Below are positions 1-11,212 of a DNA stretch of 64,000 bases, one piece after another (position 1 is the stretch's first letter; each line of letters begins with the position of its first letter). Source of the DNA: Brachypterus glaber (Eukaryota; Arthropoda; Insecta; Coleoptera; Kateretidae); the NCBI GenBank assembly GCA_958510825.1, contig OY294047.1, forward strand, positions 42,554,006 through 42,618,005, read 5' to 3'. The notes beneath the pieces were generated by a model that made no database searches, was not told the origin of the DNA, and saw only the letters and a list, made by a program, of their open reading frames with translations. Position numbers and translations under genes: made by a program.

Positions 1-7
1 TACAACT

Positions 8-101
8 GTACTTTAATTTTTGTTAAAAACACTATAGTTTTAAAGTCACGTACTTTAATATTCAGTGGGACATGAAGTGTTTTTAACCAAAATAAATGTA
101 C
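8..101. repeat. Short imperfect hairpin
   Basis: Two 26-nt arms (8-33 and 76-101) are inverted copies with a few mismatches; the best-conserved part is TTAAAAACACT on the left. No flanking duplication was seen, so it may be a small fold-back remnant or the edge of a larger element cut by the window. Confidence 0.5.
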
Positions 102-767
102 ATTGCATAGGATAATAACATCCTAGCTTCCTATCCAAATATAACTGAATATTCAGTTTTGCTTTTTACAGTGTACTTTACTCACTGGAACCAGATCATA
201 ACATTCGTCTAAAACCTTTACTGGATATAAAAAAACAGGGCTGAAATAATTCTTTGCGGATAACACAAAAGTCCCTAGGGACACGATGTTGAGGGCTATG
301 AATCCCGCATTGAACTTATCAGACTAACTAAACTAATGGTACAGCAAGAATCTATGTTTTTATAGGTTACTTGTAAATCTGGAGAGATATCAGGAACCTT
401 AACCGAGAGGCAAAAAATTAGGTTATTTTTTGCGTGGAAGAATATAGGTGCCATAAGTGTGGATTGCGTTAATAAAAAAAACTCTATCCAAAAAAGTATT
501 AAGAATGGCATTTTTCAGGAATAACTAATAAATGTCTAATTAAATGTCTAAATGTTTAATTTCTTGACTTCTGCTATTATCGTTGTAAAAAGGAAAATTT
601 AAAAACATATTGCAAAAACCACTACTGTCGCAATGGGTCATTTACTACTCAATCCCTTTTATTCAGTTTTATTTGAGCTTGACAACAAACGAAATTAATT
701 TGTATAGATTTATAAATCTAGATATATCTATATGTTAGTATACATTTTGTATAATAATTTATAAAAG
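102..767. other. AT-rich stretch, nothing recognised
   Basis: No ORF of note, no TIR pair and no tRNA-like boxes were seen. The 71-codon minus-strand ORF at 296-511 has no family-like motif and is treated as chance. Confidence 0.5.
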
Positions 768-770
768 TTA

Positions 771-1002
771 GGGAACGTTCAGGTATTACGCAACGCAAAT
801 TGTACCAAAACTCATACACTTCATACCTCGCGTTATTATAGATTATAGAGATTTTATATTTTGGCTACCCCCACTAATAGGGGGTATGTTAGGGGGGATA
901 GCCAAAATACGAAATCTCTACAGCCCTGAATAACGGGAGAACCGAGGTATGAAGTGTATGAATTTTGGTACATTTTGCGTTACGTAATACCTGAACGTTC
1001 CC
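771..1002. mobile_element. Fold-back MITE, family B copy 1, TTA target duplication
   Basis: The element starts GGGAACGTTCAGGTATTACG and ends with its inverse, and the arms stay complementary for about 110 bp each, so nearly the whole 232 bp folds back. It is bordered by TTA on both sides (768-770 and 1003-1005). A 3-bp TTA duplication with a GGG start fits PIF/Harbinger-type MITEs; that superfamily call is inference. Related copies or ends occur near 27.6, 30.7 and 52.6 kb. Confidence 0.8.
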
Positions 1003-1005
1003 TTA

Positions 1006-1590
1006 TGGTGTTTTGCAGTAAATTTTCACACATGTGCCTGGACTATATTTTTTTGAATTTTGATATAGCAGAAAGTTCTAGTGCGTGACTCTAATGTCCT
1101 AACAGCCTAACTGTTATGGTAATGATGTACTACCATGTGCACATTTTACCTCCTGATATTGCCATGTAATGGAAAATGTTAAGCTGTACCTGTAGTTAAC
1201 GAAATCGCAATATTTACGTAATACTGCTAAAACTCCTGCTGGCTACCTTTTTTAATAGCAGGAATCTGAATAAATATTACATGAGACTTTCATATTGGTA
1301 AAATAAAACGATTATTTAAGCGATTATTGCTTGAAATCATTAGTTTAAGTCGATTCTGGAAACTAAAATGAAACAGTGTTTATTAAGTTTATTAATCATA
1401 GAGCATTTCCTATAACTGGTTTTTTAAATATTTTCTAGTTATACTGTAGTGACATTTAATTAGTTGGTTTAACTTGGTTTTTAAATATACATTTATTAAA
1501 TAGGTGTTTGTTAGTCACACAATCCTGCAATGAAAAATAGTCAAATATGCAACAACTATTTTTCTAGTTAGAATTTTGTATAATATACTT
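1006..1590. other. AT-rich stretch, nothing recognised
   Basis: No coding, RNA or repeat signature could be supported here. Confidence 0.45.
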
Positions 1591-1594
1591 GCAG

Positions 1595-1800
1595 TGTATA
1601 TGGCAACCCATATAGCACCGGTCGTCCAATGGACGTCCATTTTAGATCCCGTTTAAGTACATTGGTCGACGGACTAATAATGGATGTACTATGTACGTCC
1701 ATATATTTACATCCTTTGTACGGCTATTAGTGGTTGTCCATTCAGTGTCCATTTTACGCCCATAATTTTTTAAGCTATATGTCTGCTGGTGCCATATACA
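1595..1800. mobile_element. Small TIR element with GGAC/GTCC palindromic units
   Basis: An 11-bp perfect terminal inverted repeat (TGTATATGGCA at 1595-1605, its inverse at 1790-1800) encloses about 180 bp rich in the motif GTCCAATGGACGTCCAT and variants. The same motif forms a denser field at 2428-2671, so the two are probably related. Confidence 0.55.
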
Positions 1801-1981
1801 TTGTCACACGGACGTTCTGTATACGACTTATTTAATTTAAAAACAAAAAGGTTTATACTGTTACACATGTGAGTTTTAGCTTATAAACAAATAAGTACGT
1901 CAATTTTAGAGTTTATGGATTTAAGGGTTAATAATGGTCTTGCAAATTCATATTAAACCAGCCGTCTCGAATGAGCAAGAA

Positions 1982-2365
1982 TACTTTCTCATAAAAAAAG
2001 TTATGCCCAGAAACAATTTATTACATTTTGGTACATTTTGGGGAGAGGGAGGTCATGAAAAAACTGACAATAACATTTTTTGTCTAGTCTAGTCTCCTTT
2101 TACCCCCTTTCCCCCATCCGATTTTGCTCAAATACGAACTTGTCCAAGGTAATATAAAAATACATCTGCATACCAAATTTCAATTCGCTAGCTCAAGTTC
2201 TTAAGTTATCGTGGATACAGAAAGACAGACCGACCGACAGACAGACAGACATCATTTTTTTGTTGCTTATTTTGATTTTTCTCGACATTTCAGAAAAAAA
2301 TAACGTGATTTAAGAAAAAAAAAATGATTTTTTTCCATCATAATACTTTCTTTTATGAGAAAGTA
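1982..2365. mobile_element. Interspersed repeat with TTTATGAGAAAGTA ends and a GACAGACAGACAGAC motif
   Basis: The block is bounded by TACTTTCTCATAAA (1982-1995) and its exact inverse (2352-2365). Inside are CCAAATTTCAA, an AAGTTATCGTG motif and a run of GACA/GACC repeats near 2226-2250; that arrangement recurs in degraded form near 12.75-12.84 kb and partly near 5.9-6.1, 29.95 and 35.25 kb. Such GACGGACAGACAGAC-bearing repeats are common in arthropod DNA; the class is not assigned. Confidence 0.55.
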
Positions 2366-2427
2366 AAAATAGGTTCTATTAAGTTTTTCACAGTAGAAAA
2401 AACCAATTTAAGTAAGCAAAAAAGAAA

Positions 2428-2671
2428 GTCCAATGGACGCTGGACGGATGGTTTGAACGGACACCTTACAAGTCCTATGGACGCTGGATGGATGGTTCGA
2501 ACGGACACCTGATGGATGTCCACAGTTGTGTCATCTGGACTCTGAACGGATGTCCATGGGATGTCCATAGAGAAAAAATGGGCATCCTATGGACATACAT
2601 CTGTCCATGGACATGCATTAACATAAGTCCAATGGACTTTTTGCATGAACATAAGTCCAATGGACGTCCAT
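2428..2671. repeat. GGAC/GTCC minisatellite-like field with a 44-bp tandem duplication
   Basis: The 44-bp unit 2428-2471 is followed directly by a close copy at 2472-2515 (both begin GTCC.ATGGACGCTGGA). Downstream are further TCCATGGACAT and GTCCAATGGAC units up to 2671. Each unit is nearly self-complementary, so the field has high hairpin potential. Confidence 0.7.
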
Positions 2672-4069
2672 ATTATCACTTTGTGCTATCTGGGAACCAA
2701 ATATTTGTTGTAATATATTTGTTACCGAGGGGTAAACCGCTGAAAAAAATTATACACCTGAATTTCTTCTAGTATTTCCTCGGAATTTCCTTCAAGATTT
2801 CTTCCCCGCTAAGACAAGTTGTCCTAACTGCAAAGTAGATGTTTTCAGTTATGGCCAGTTTTATCATTCTGTGCACTTTTTGAAATAATGTTTAAATAAA
2901 TATGGCGTTTATTACCTAGCTTAGTACCTATTCACAGGCTCGTAACTAACAACATAATACATAAAAGTGCGATGCCGTGATTGGCTTGAGGTGCCGCCAT
3001 GTATCTTGTAAGCCAATCACTGCATCCCATTCTTATGTTTTATGCTCTTATGCTTCTGGATAGGCCTTTACCTATCCAGGTCTATATGCATAAAACATGT
3101 TATATATTTATCTATTGTACTGTATTTGTACAAAATCAAACACCAGCATATGTTTGTAATGTATGTATTTATTGTTTTATTGTACCAAATACAAGTTAAG
3201 TTTGTTTTATTTCTTGCTAATTGATTATAATATATTAATATAATTATTATAATTTTATAATTATAAGCATAATTTTCTGTATAACTTGTGAGTGAAATTC
3301 CTCGACTTTTCCATATTTGTTACAGTTCATCATAAAACTAGATCGATTAACTATGATTAAAAATCCAAATGGAATGCATTTTAGTCCGGGAAAATGAGAT
3401 ATTTTTAACTAATGCAAAAGGACTTGAAGGACCGTGACGTTTCCTGAATATATCCACTGACTTCAGAAAAATCAGTGTAAAGAGGAAGAATAAAAATCCC
3501 GAATAAACATTTATAATACCGCACCACGAGAGCAACCAGCCTGTATTCTTGAGGGACAACTGAATCAGACCTCAAACAGCTCAGTACTATAGTCTGACAC
3601 ACGGTAAGAAACCTACTACGAAAGTGAGAGGTAGGAGCAAAAAAATGCTCCGATTAAAGCGAATTCAACGGAACGTGTTTTTAGTTAGATTTTATATTCA
3701 AGTATATTCCTTTCTAATGTTTGCCGCATTCTTTCGATAGCTTTAGCACCGTGTGTCAAACAATATTTATTTTAAACCGGATCGAAACCGAAGTCCTTCC
3801 GTACTTTTAATATGATTCCGAAGTGGGCCTAAAGCTCAACGGTACTCTTATTAACCTGCTAATTGACCTGATGCAATAAACGGATATCCGGATATTTAAG
3901 GCTTTTAAGGATACTTAAGGCTTTCTAGTGCTTTAGGTCCGGTTCAGGTCCAGTTCGGTGGTTGTGAGAAGTGCGAGGGTGTTTCACGATTATAAATAAT
4001 TTATAATTTTTTGACATAGAAACTTTTTGGCACTCCCGTTTTCGCCGAAAATTAATCGAACTTTCGACT
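2672..4069. other. Mostly unassigned AT-rich DNA with two small hairpins and one repeat fragment
   Basis: 2729-2800 resembles 12516-12600 (GTAAACCGCTGA followed by TACACCTGAATT). A hairpin pairs about 2958-2990 with 3005-3038, and a second one pairs CTGGATAGG (3056-3064) with CCTATCCAG (3071-3079). Short ORFs at 2999-3224 and 3347-3602 lie over or beside these and show no protein-family motif. Confidence 0.45.
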
Positions 4070-4320
4070 TTTAAATGGAACACCCCTTATATATTTACAT
4101 ATTTTGATTCAGAAATCAATTCTTAGAACAAGCAGATGTCATTTGTCATTTTTTGACAGGTCTTATCATTTTTTATTTAAATTCAAGGCACTCTAGATTT
4201 AAAATAAAAATTTAAATAAAAAATTACATGACCTGTCAAAAATTTACAATGACAAATGCTTGTTCTCGAATTGATTTCTGAACCGAAATATGTAAAAATA
4301 TACAGGGTGTTCCATTTAAA
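4070..4320. mobile_element. 251-bp fold-back element ending in GGGTGTTCCATTTAAA
   Basis: The left end TTTAAATGGAACACCCC is the inverse of the right end, and complementarity continues for about 100 bp on each side, including a GACAAATG/CATTTGTC block and a GACCTGTCA/TGACAGGTC block near the centre. No transposase sequence is present, so it is non-autonomous. Confidence 0.75.
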
Positions 4321-4896
4321 AATCTTAAGTTCAAGTTTAAAAAAAAATCCAAACATGTCAAAAAAATCTTAAATTATGCATAATATAGCTCCTGCGAATT
4401 TCACGAACATACTTAAAAATATAAAAAAAGTTAAAGGGGGTGAACCACCTTCCTGTAACACCCGGTGTATATAAAATATAAATATACAAAACAAAAACAC
4501 ATGGTGATTTAGGCAGCCAGATACTTAAAAAATGTGAAAAATAAAAAATTCTCATCGCATTTTTTTCAGAATTCCGTCAAAAATGCACCTTTGTTTCTTG
4601 GCCTATTTCTTTAGGTATTTGATATAGTTATGTGTTCATTTACTACTTATTTATGTATAATTCTATTAACTTGTTTATTTAGAGGCAATTTTTGTCCAGT
4701 CAGGAATCAAGAAATTCATTACTTATTATTCTTGTAAATTCTTCATATTATACCTAATTAACTTGTTATAAATATATTTTATTATTGATAACACGGCATA
4801 ACATAGTTTTTGCTCTAAATTAATAATTATTAATTATTATAATTATATTTAATTTAAATTCTATATTATGACCTAGAATTAATTATATTGGGATGT
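4321..4896. other. AT-rich stretch
   Basis: Contains CCTGTAACACCCGGTGTAT near 4453-4470, a fragment reminiscent of repeat ends carrying GGTGT. No gene or complete element recognised. Confidence 0.4.
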
Positions 4897-5178
4897 TTTT
4901 TTTATGTTTTATACTGTTTAACGTCGTTTTTCGCTGCTATGGCCTAATTGACGGGACCGCCATCTTTACGTGCCCTCCGAAGCACGGTCCTCAACAGAAC
5001 TCGCATCCACCCTGAAATGTGTTTACAGTTTCACCTGCAACTCACATTACAGTTACAGTCATCGTAGTTCCATCTACCGACTATTTACACCACTATACAT
5101 CCATGCTCTATGTGGGGCTCGAACCCACAACCCCGGGATCCGTAATCAAACGCGCTAACCATTGCGCCACCGGGGTCG
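4897..5178 (-). mobile_element. SINE with a tRNA-Arg(ACG)-like head
   Basis: Read on the minus strand, about 5176-5109 resembles a tRNA: an A box (TGGCGCAATGG), an anticodon-like loop TTACGGA holding ACG, and a B box (GGTTCGAGCCC, 5115-5127). The anticodon stem is poorly paired, so it is not a working tRNA. A tRNA-unrelated body of about 200 bp follows and ends in an A-rich tail after GACGTTAAACAG. This is SINE architecture. The head resembles insect tRNA-Arg(ACG), recognised from memory of that tRNA's pattern. Confidence 0.8.
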
Positions 5179-5349
5179 GCATTTGGGATTTTATAATCAC
5201 TATTAGTGCACTTCTACGATAAGAATTATAACACAAGCAGTTAAGAAATTTACCCTCAGTAATTACTTACCCAATGTACACAAAAAATGCAAAGAACTCT
5301 AACCATTATGTTATAATCAAAGAACTATCAGTGCACTTCTACGGTAAGA

Positions 5350-5512
5350 ATTAGTGTTGCCGCCTAAGGCCTATCGTCTCGCTATCGTCTCGTTATCGTT
5401 GGACAGAACGATAGCGAGAGGTGAAAAAATATCGTATCGTTGTAACGATAACGAGAGGCCTCTCGCCCGTAACGAGACCGACGCGGGAGCGATAACTATC
5501 GTACAGTCAGAG
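5350..5512. repeat. Cluster of short inverted GATAACGAGA/TCTCGTTATC units
   Basis: A CpG-rich island-like patch in AT-rich DNA repeats ATCGTCTCG, AACGATAGCGAGAG and AACGATAACGAGAGG in both orientations, so several alternative hairpins can form. No ORF reads through convincingly. Confidence 0.55.
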
Positions 5513-5552
5513 ACAGTCGAATGTTGAAGCCACCTAAAATTACATAAAAATA

Positions 5553-6445
5553 TTTGACACAAACGTCATTATTTAATTTTTGAATTTAATGATTTTTAAA
5601 ATGCAAATATATTCTTTAATAGGCATTATGCATCATACATTAGCACATTATACAAGGCTTTTATCTTTAAAAATCATATCACAGGCAGGAACCGCTTTAA
5701 CATTGTCCTGTTTTTATAGCAGATACAAAAATATGAACTCCTGGCAGATGTACTAAGTACCTAACTAGGACTATAGTAAGTACGGTAGTATTTGACTAAT
5801 ACGAGGGGTAATTTAAAAGAAGGCAAAAATTCCAGATCTGGTGTTTGTAGGATTTGAGTGCTAAACATCAATTTTAACATTGTTTATATATTTTGATTTC
5901 CCATGTTTACTTTTTCATAAAGAAAGTATTGTCATGGAATACAAATTAAACATTTTTTTGCCTAAATCATCTTAAGTTTTCCTGAAAGGTCGAGAAAATA
6001 ATCAAAATAATAAAAAAAAATCGTTTGTCGGTCTGTCTTAAGCCTTAAGAAAGCTTTGAGCTAGACTTTATGAGAAAGTAAACATGAGAAAGCAAAATAT
6101 ATACACACTCTTAAAACTGATGTTTAGCACTCAAATCCTACAAACACCAGATCTGAAATTTTTGCCTTCTTTAAAATTACCCCTCGTATTAGTCAAATAC
6201 TACAGTACTTACTATAGTCCTAGTTAGGTACTTAGTGCATATGCCAGGAGTTCATGTTTTTGTATCTGTTATAAAAATAGGACAATGTTGAAGAGGTTCC
6301 TGCCTGTGATATGATTTTTAAAGATAAATACGATTTTAAAACATAAAAGCCTTTTATTATGTGCTAATGTATGATGCATAATGCCTATTAAAGAATATAT
6401 TTGCATTATTAAATTCAAAAATTAAATAATGACGTTTGTGTCAAA
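5553..6445. repeat. 893-bp inverted repeat with about 370-bp arms
   Basis: The left arm (about 5553-5925) and right arm (about 6067-6445) are close inverted copies with small indels: TTTGACACAAACGTCATT at the left end faces its inverse at the right end, and TTGAGTGCTAAACATC (left) faces GATGTTTAGCACTCAA. The spacer holds a GTCGGTCTGTC motif and is bordered by TTTATGAGAAAGTA-like ends, as in the element at 1982-2365. It could be a long MITE or an inverted duplication centred on that repeat. Confidence 0.8.
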
Positions 6446-6632
6446 TTCGTTTAACTAATATTAGATGGCTGAAATTTCAACTTTTACGCTGGAGCGATAA
6501 GTATAGTGGTTTGTTGACAAATATGTTATACTTCACCTCCTCGCAACCTCACCGCTATAGTGGTTTGTTTACAATTGGCTTTGTATATGTTCTACATAAA
6601 ACAAATCAACATTAATGGCATATCTATGTATA
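6446..6632. repeat. Two tandem CTATAGTGGTTTGTT-type units
   Basis: AGTATAGTGGTTTGTTGACAA near 6494 is followed by CTATAGTGGTTTGTTTACAA near 6553, a short direct duplication next to a transposable element boundary. Confidence 0.4.
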
Positions 6633-7357
6633 CAATGCGGTCCAAAAGTCACCCCCCCCCCCCCGTTTTAACTTTTGAACGAGTTAAGATAATGACTTCA
6701 AATTTAGAACTTTTAAATAAGACAACTTAAACTATCTTTTAGCATATATTTGATATTTTCAGCTCTTAAAATGTGGGCAGGGGGGCATGGGGGTGCATTT
6801 TTTTAAATGGAAAGGGGGGTATTGTGATACATCATTTAAAACTTATAAAATTCTCTATTTAAACTAACATTTTTAAATTTTTTAAAAATGTTTTTTTAAG
6901 TTTTGATTTTTCAATTTTTTGTGTTAAACATTCGATTTTTTAAGTTTTTTTTTATAAATTTTTATTTATGTCAACTAAAATTAGTTTAAAAGTATAATTA
7001 ACATTTTTTTATGATGAAATTAGGCATTTTTAAAAAATTATTTGTTTTTTTTTTAGAGGAATTTTGACATTAATACCCATTTTCAATTCCATTTTAAACC
7101 CAATTTTTTTTTTATTTAAAAATATGGAGTTAAATGGAGAATTTTATAAGCTTTAAAATGATGTATTACACGACCCCCCTTTCTATTTAAAAAAATGTGC
7201 CCCCATGCCCCCCTGCCCACATTTTAAGAGCTGGAAGTATTAAATATATGCTAAAAGATAGTTTAAGTTGTCTTATTTAAAAGTTCCAAATTTGAAGTCG
7301 ATATCTCAACTGGTTCAAAAGTTAAGATGGGGGGAGGGTGACTTTTGGACCGCTCTG
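6633..7357. mobile_element. Tc1/mariner-like MITE, family A copy 1
   Basis: The ends CAATGCGGTCCAAAAGTCAC and GTGACTTTTGGACCGCTCTG are inverted repeats flanked by TA on both sides (6631-6632 and 7358-7359). Arms remain complementary for 200 bp or more, through blocks such as AAATGTGGGCAGGGGGGCATG and its inverse. A CAGTGCGGTCCAAAAGT-type end with a TA duplication is typical of Tc1/mariner relatives; the rest of the call is inference. A poly-C/poly-G tract follows each TIR. No transposase is encoded. Confidence 0.85.
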
Positions 7358-8049
7358 TATATGATCTAATGTAATTACTTACCCAATGGACAGAAAAAAT
7401 ACAAAGAACTCTAACCATATAGTAATATTTCTATAGAAATATTATAATATTTCTTTTCTTCTTCGTATTTACAATAAATTGTCTTATCATAAATCTGATT
7501 TCAAACTACTTAATCTTAATGTGGGATATCATAAATTTAAAAAAGATACCTACTATGTTTACTTTGTGTGGTACCTAAACCTGTAACAAACAGTGCCTTG
7601 AAAACATGCTTTTATACTTTTTTTAATAATAGAAATAAAAACAACCCACGTATATTGACAAATACATGTAGAATCAAAATCAAAGCCATTTTATTTATTT
7701 ATATTCTATGAATATTTTATTTTACCAGGGCCCAGCAGGTGTTTAAAAAAACTGTAATTTCTATTGTTTTTCACTCCGTGATAATAATTAAATATTTATC
7801 ACAAAACGATGCTTTTTCTTAGGAAATTGGATTTAAAAACAAATATGCCATATTACGTTTACCAAAACTGAAATAAATTCTGAAGAAATAATGAAAAAAC
7901 TTCAAAGGCAAGGTTTCAAATTACATAAGCAAACAATTTTTTTACATGCGTCTCACATGTTCACAGGGAATCAAAAAGTATGGGATATAGTTTAAAAGTA
8001 AATTTTATATTTTTCTACTTTACAAGAATGACTTAAGGTCCTTATTATA
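7358..8049. other. AT-rich stretch, nothing recognised
   Basis: No ORF over 60 codons and no convincing inverted ends. Confidence 0.4.
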
Positions 8050-8157
8050 GAAAATTTTATATCGTAGCAGAAATCGATTTGTATCTGGTAAAATAACCAT
8101 ATAATATATCGTTATATCTAGTACATACAAATCGTTTTGTTCTACGATATAAAATTA
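8050..8157. repeat. Hairpin with about 32-bp arms
   Basis: ATTTTATATCGTAGCAGAAA on the left faces the inverse block ending in CTACGATATAAAAT on the right, separated by about 40 bp. No flanking duplication resolved. Confidence 0.6.
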
Positions 8158-8329
8158 TATATTATATTATTTTAGAGATGTCCTAAGGGTTAATGACCCC
8201 CGGATGTAAAAATTATTATGTCTTGGGATTAACAACTATTTTCTAACTTTAAAAGAACTCTTCCTTTCTATGAAAGCGAAATTTATATTAATAATATAAT
8301 ATTATTAATATTAAAACATTTACGGGCCA

Positions 8330-8515
8330 GACGCTTTTATACAATGTGATCAATAACTGACATGCCAAAATTTAACATCCAAAAATATCACAAATATCAA
8401 AATCCTATAAAGGTTTGTCCGCAAATGACCCCTAAGGGAGATACGGCCCTTTAAAATAAGGTTTTTAATTAATAACTCTGGTACCCTTTAAGCTAGAGCG
8501 ACGAGGTTTTGCATG
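8330..8515 (+). repeat. Dispersed repeat H, copy 1
   Basis: Shares TGCCAAAATTTAA, TATAAAGGTTTGTCCG and CCCTAAGGGAG.TACGGCCC in the same order as 9640-9815 (inverted) and, in part, 27325-27490 and 52960-53050. It is directly abutted by the element at 8518. Element class unknown. Confidence 0.6.
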
Positions 8516-8517
8516 TA

Positions 8518-9278
8518 CCCAGGTAGCAAAATAACATGAAATTCACGTGAAAGTCACGTTAATATGTGACATGTGATGTTAAGATTGTAGTCTCATTTAA
8601 CAAGAATGTAGCATGGTGGGGATGTCCTAAGTCCGCCCCTAATAACATCACACAATGACATCCGGAAAATAACGTGTTTGTGACATCATAAATCCACATT
8701 CCTGTTATACCTAATATCTTATGGACTGGTACTTTAATATTTAAATAATATTTTAGCTTTTTCTAAATTAAAACCATTATAAACGCTATAACCCTATAAA
8801 AAATAGGATTTAAAATCAATCAGTAATTGAAACAATCACAGATTGAAACAGATAGATTCTAAATACGAAATTGCAGATTAAGCGGAGAATATATCCTTTA
8901 ATCCGTGTCCGTGGTCTTGAGAAGCCCGGCAGAGCCCCCTATCCATTGGAAATCGTATAATGTGTATACAATTTCCTTATAATAATTTACTCTATCGACA
9001 TCATCTTATATCGATTTTTTTGCTTCGAACGTCGGTGAGAAGCAAAATAACATGACATTCACGTGAAAGCCACGTTAATATGTGACATGCGATATATTCA
9101 CAGCGTTGTTAAATATTTGTTATTTAATAACATGGTTGTCACGTCACACGTGTTACGTTGCAAATGTGATCTTAAATACATGTTATTTTTCAATATTATG
9201 TGATGTTATGATTTAGTTTAAAAATACACCCAAAAGTGATGTTAATTTCTTGTAATATAACATCCCTTGCTACCTGGG
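8518..9278. mobile_element. 761-bp TIR element with CCCAGGTAGCAA ends and TA flanks
   Basis: CCCAGGTAGCAA starts the element and TTGCTACCTGGG ends it; TA lies on both sides (8516-8517, 9279-9280). About 55 bp next to the left end (AATAACATGA.ATTCACGTGAAAG..ACGTTAATATGTGACATG) is repeated internally at about 9043-9093, which points to a nested or internally duplicated end. No transposase ORF is present. A Tc1/mariner-type assignment from the TA duplication is tentative. Confidence 0.8.
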
Positions 9279-9639
9279 TATACTAGTATTAATAAGAGCA
9301 GTAAGTTAGCTTGTTAGCTTATTTTTTTGAATTTATTCAGAGGCGTCCCTAGACGGAAAAATGTATTAGGCTTAACACATTTTTGCCCCAAACTTTTTTA
9401 TGTGTAATTTTTTTGGATTTTTTGTAAAACATATGGATTCCTTGACTAAAAATACATAAAAAATGTCATATAGTGTAACACTGTAGGAGCAAACGTATAA
9501 AAAAATGCAATTAAGAGGAAGTAACATTTTGTGCCACCAAAACGTTACTTTTTAAAAGGCTATTACTTCTGTAATATTAAATTTAGGTGTTTTGGTGAAA
9601 AATACTTTTTTGCTCAGTTTTAAATAAAGAATCACCCTG
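9279..9639. other. Unassigned AT-rich DNA
   Basis: No gene or complete element recognised between the 8518-9278 element and repeat H copy 2. Confidence 0.4.
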
Positions 9640-9815
9640 CAGCATTAAAATTTTATTGATGTTTTTTTTGTTTCCCATTCAATATGTCATCTTTGAAGGG
9701 CCGTAGCTTCCTTAGGGCTCATTTTCGGACCAACCTTTATAGAAACTTTTTTAATATTTTTGGATGTAGAATTATGTCTTAAATTTTGGCATGGCAACTA
9801 CTGATCACCCTGTAT
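9640..9815 (-). repeat. Dispersed repeat H, copy 2
   Basis: On the minus strand it reads TGCCAAAATTTAAG, then AAAGGTTGGTCCGAAAATGA and GCCCTAAGG, matching copy 1 in the same order. GTGATCAG follows the outer end as in copy 1. Confidence 0.6.
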
Positions 9816-10248
9816 GTATATTAGCATAATATTTTTTAATACAAGCTATTCGCCATGCACCTCATATCTTGCATATAGCTTTACATGGTGCATTAAAAAA
9901 AAATAACAATAATCGTACATCTATGTCACATTAACATATTTATTCGATTTTAAAATCGAAAGTTTAACTAATCTGAATCTTCTTTTCACAAAAAACAGCT
10001 AATTAAACCTGAATTATCCGCTATTGTGATTGGAGTGGATAAAAATCTTGTATAAACACTTCGTCGTTCGAGGATATTATCGATTATATGGGTAAATACT
10101 AAAATAATGCTAAAATTTAAACCTCTCGCATGCGCATGATTCCAACCAATGGTATAACGAGAAGCGTACGCTTGATGTAGTATTCCAATACATTGGTTCT
10201 AATCGCGCGTATACGAAAACAAGGTATTTTTAAACAACAATAGTTTAT
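9816..10248. other. Unassigned stretch
   Basis: AT-rich; a slightly more GC-rich patch at 10120-10210 (CTCGCATGCGCATG, ATCGCGCGTATACG) shows no ORF or RNA fold that I can support. Confidence 0.4.
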
Positions 10249-10545
10249 TTTGTTTGTTTGTTTGTTTGTTTGTTTGTTTTTTTGTTTATCCTCGTACTAT
10301 TCTACTTATTTAAGCATCCCCTAAGTCCAGGACTTGTGTGGGCTAGTAGTAGAGGGAACCACCGGCTTATACTGACTTTCGAATCAGTTTTTATAGGGAG
10401 TGTCCGCTTCACTTACGCCTTCGCCAAATTTCAATTATTAATTAACTGAAAAAGGCAAATCGGCGCCAGTGAGAATCGAACTCACGCTATTGGCTAGTAG
10501 ACTTGTCATATACAGAAGCGGTAGACCACTACACCAATCCTCCCA
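10249..10545 (-). mobile_element. SINE family 2, copy 1, with (CAAA)n tail
   Basis: The tRNA-like head lies at about 10461-10545 on the minus strand: A box TTGGTGTAGTGGTCTACC, B box GAGTTCGATTCTCAC. The body contains GGTGGTTCCCTCTACTACTAG, AGTCCTGGACTTAGGGGATG and ends GAATAGTACGAGG. On the plus strand a (GTTT)n microsatellite at about 10249-10284 is the SINE tail. The order head-body-simple tail is shared with 21711-21883 and 36950-37210. Confidence 0.88.
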
Positions 10546-10590
10546 GTAGTAGTCTACCATTTGTAGATATATAGATAGTTCTTTTACAGG

Positions 10591-10852
10591 TCGCACACTG
10601 AAAACTAAACAGTCACAACTCAAAAAAAAACACAATTCTCCGGAAATCGCGAAAATTAAAAATATTACATATGTCATATGGCAAGTTCTTAGTTTGGAGT
10701 GGCAATTTGGTGTTTAGATAATAGCAAAACTAGTGGCCATTTGTGGCTAATTCTTCTTTCTATCTATAGATGGCATAATTTTATGTAGTCTAAGCACAAA
10801 ATCTCAAAATAGAAAAATTTTGAGTTGTAACGGTTTAGTTTTCAGTGTGCGA
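10591..10852. mobile_element. 262-bp TIR MITE with TCGCACACTGAAAACTAAAC ends
   Basis: The left end TCGCACACTGAAAACTAAAC is inverted at the right (GTTTAGTTTTCAGTGTGCGA), and the inverted repeat continues through ACAACTCAAAA, about 38 bp in all. No coding capacity. Confidence 0.75.
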
Positions 10853-11212
10853 TATATAGCTATAGCAGAATGTTGAAGATGGGAGTAACAAGAAAGGTAG
10901 GCATGTATAGAATGAAAACTGCTCAAAAATAAATATCGGGACCACGAAAGTATTTCCCTCTCTGTGAACTGTAATCATACCAAAACATGCCTCATTATGT
11001 GATATTTACCCATATACAAATACTTTATTGTATTTTGCGTACATACATTCTCTCTTGGATTGAAATCTTGATCAAGAAAGTATTTTTTTGGTAACAAAAA
11101 ATAAATAATTAATTACCCGTTTTTATGCTAATTAGTAAATTTATTGGAAAATAAATCAAGTTGCAGCATAAAAAGTGTTTAAAGGCATTAAAAGGCAAGT
11201 TTAAAAATATTT
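10853..11212. other. Unassigned AT-rich DNA
   Basis: No gene-like or repeat structure recognised. Confidence 0.4.

Noticed and set aside
5109..5176. Functional tRNA-Arg gene on the minus strand
   Set aside because: A and B boxes are good, but the anticodon stem is broken and a SINE body with an A-rich tail follows directly.
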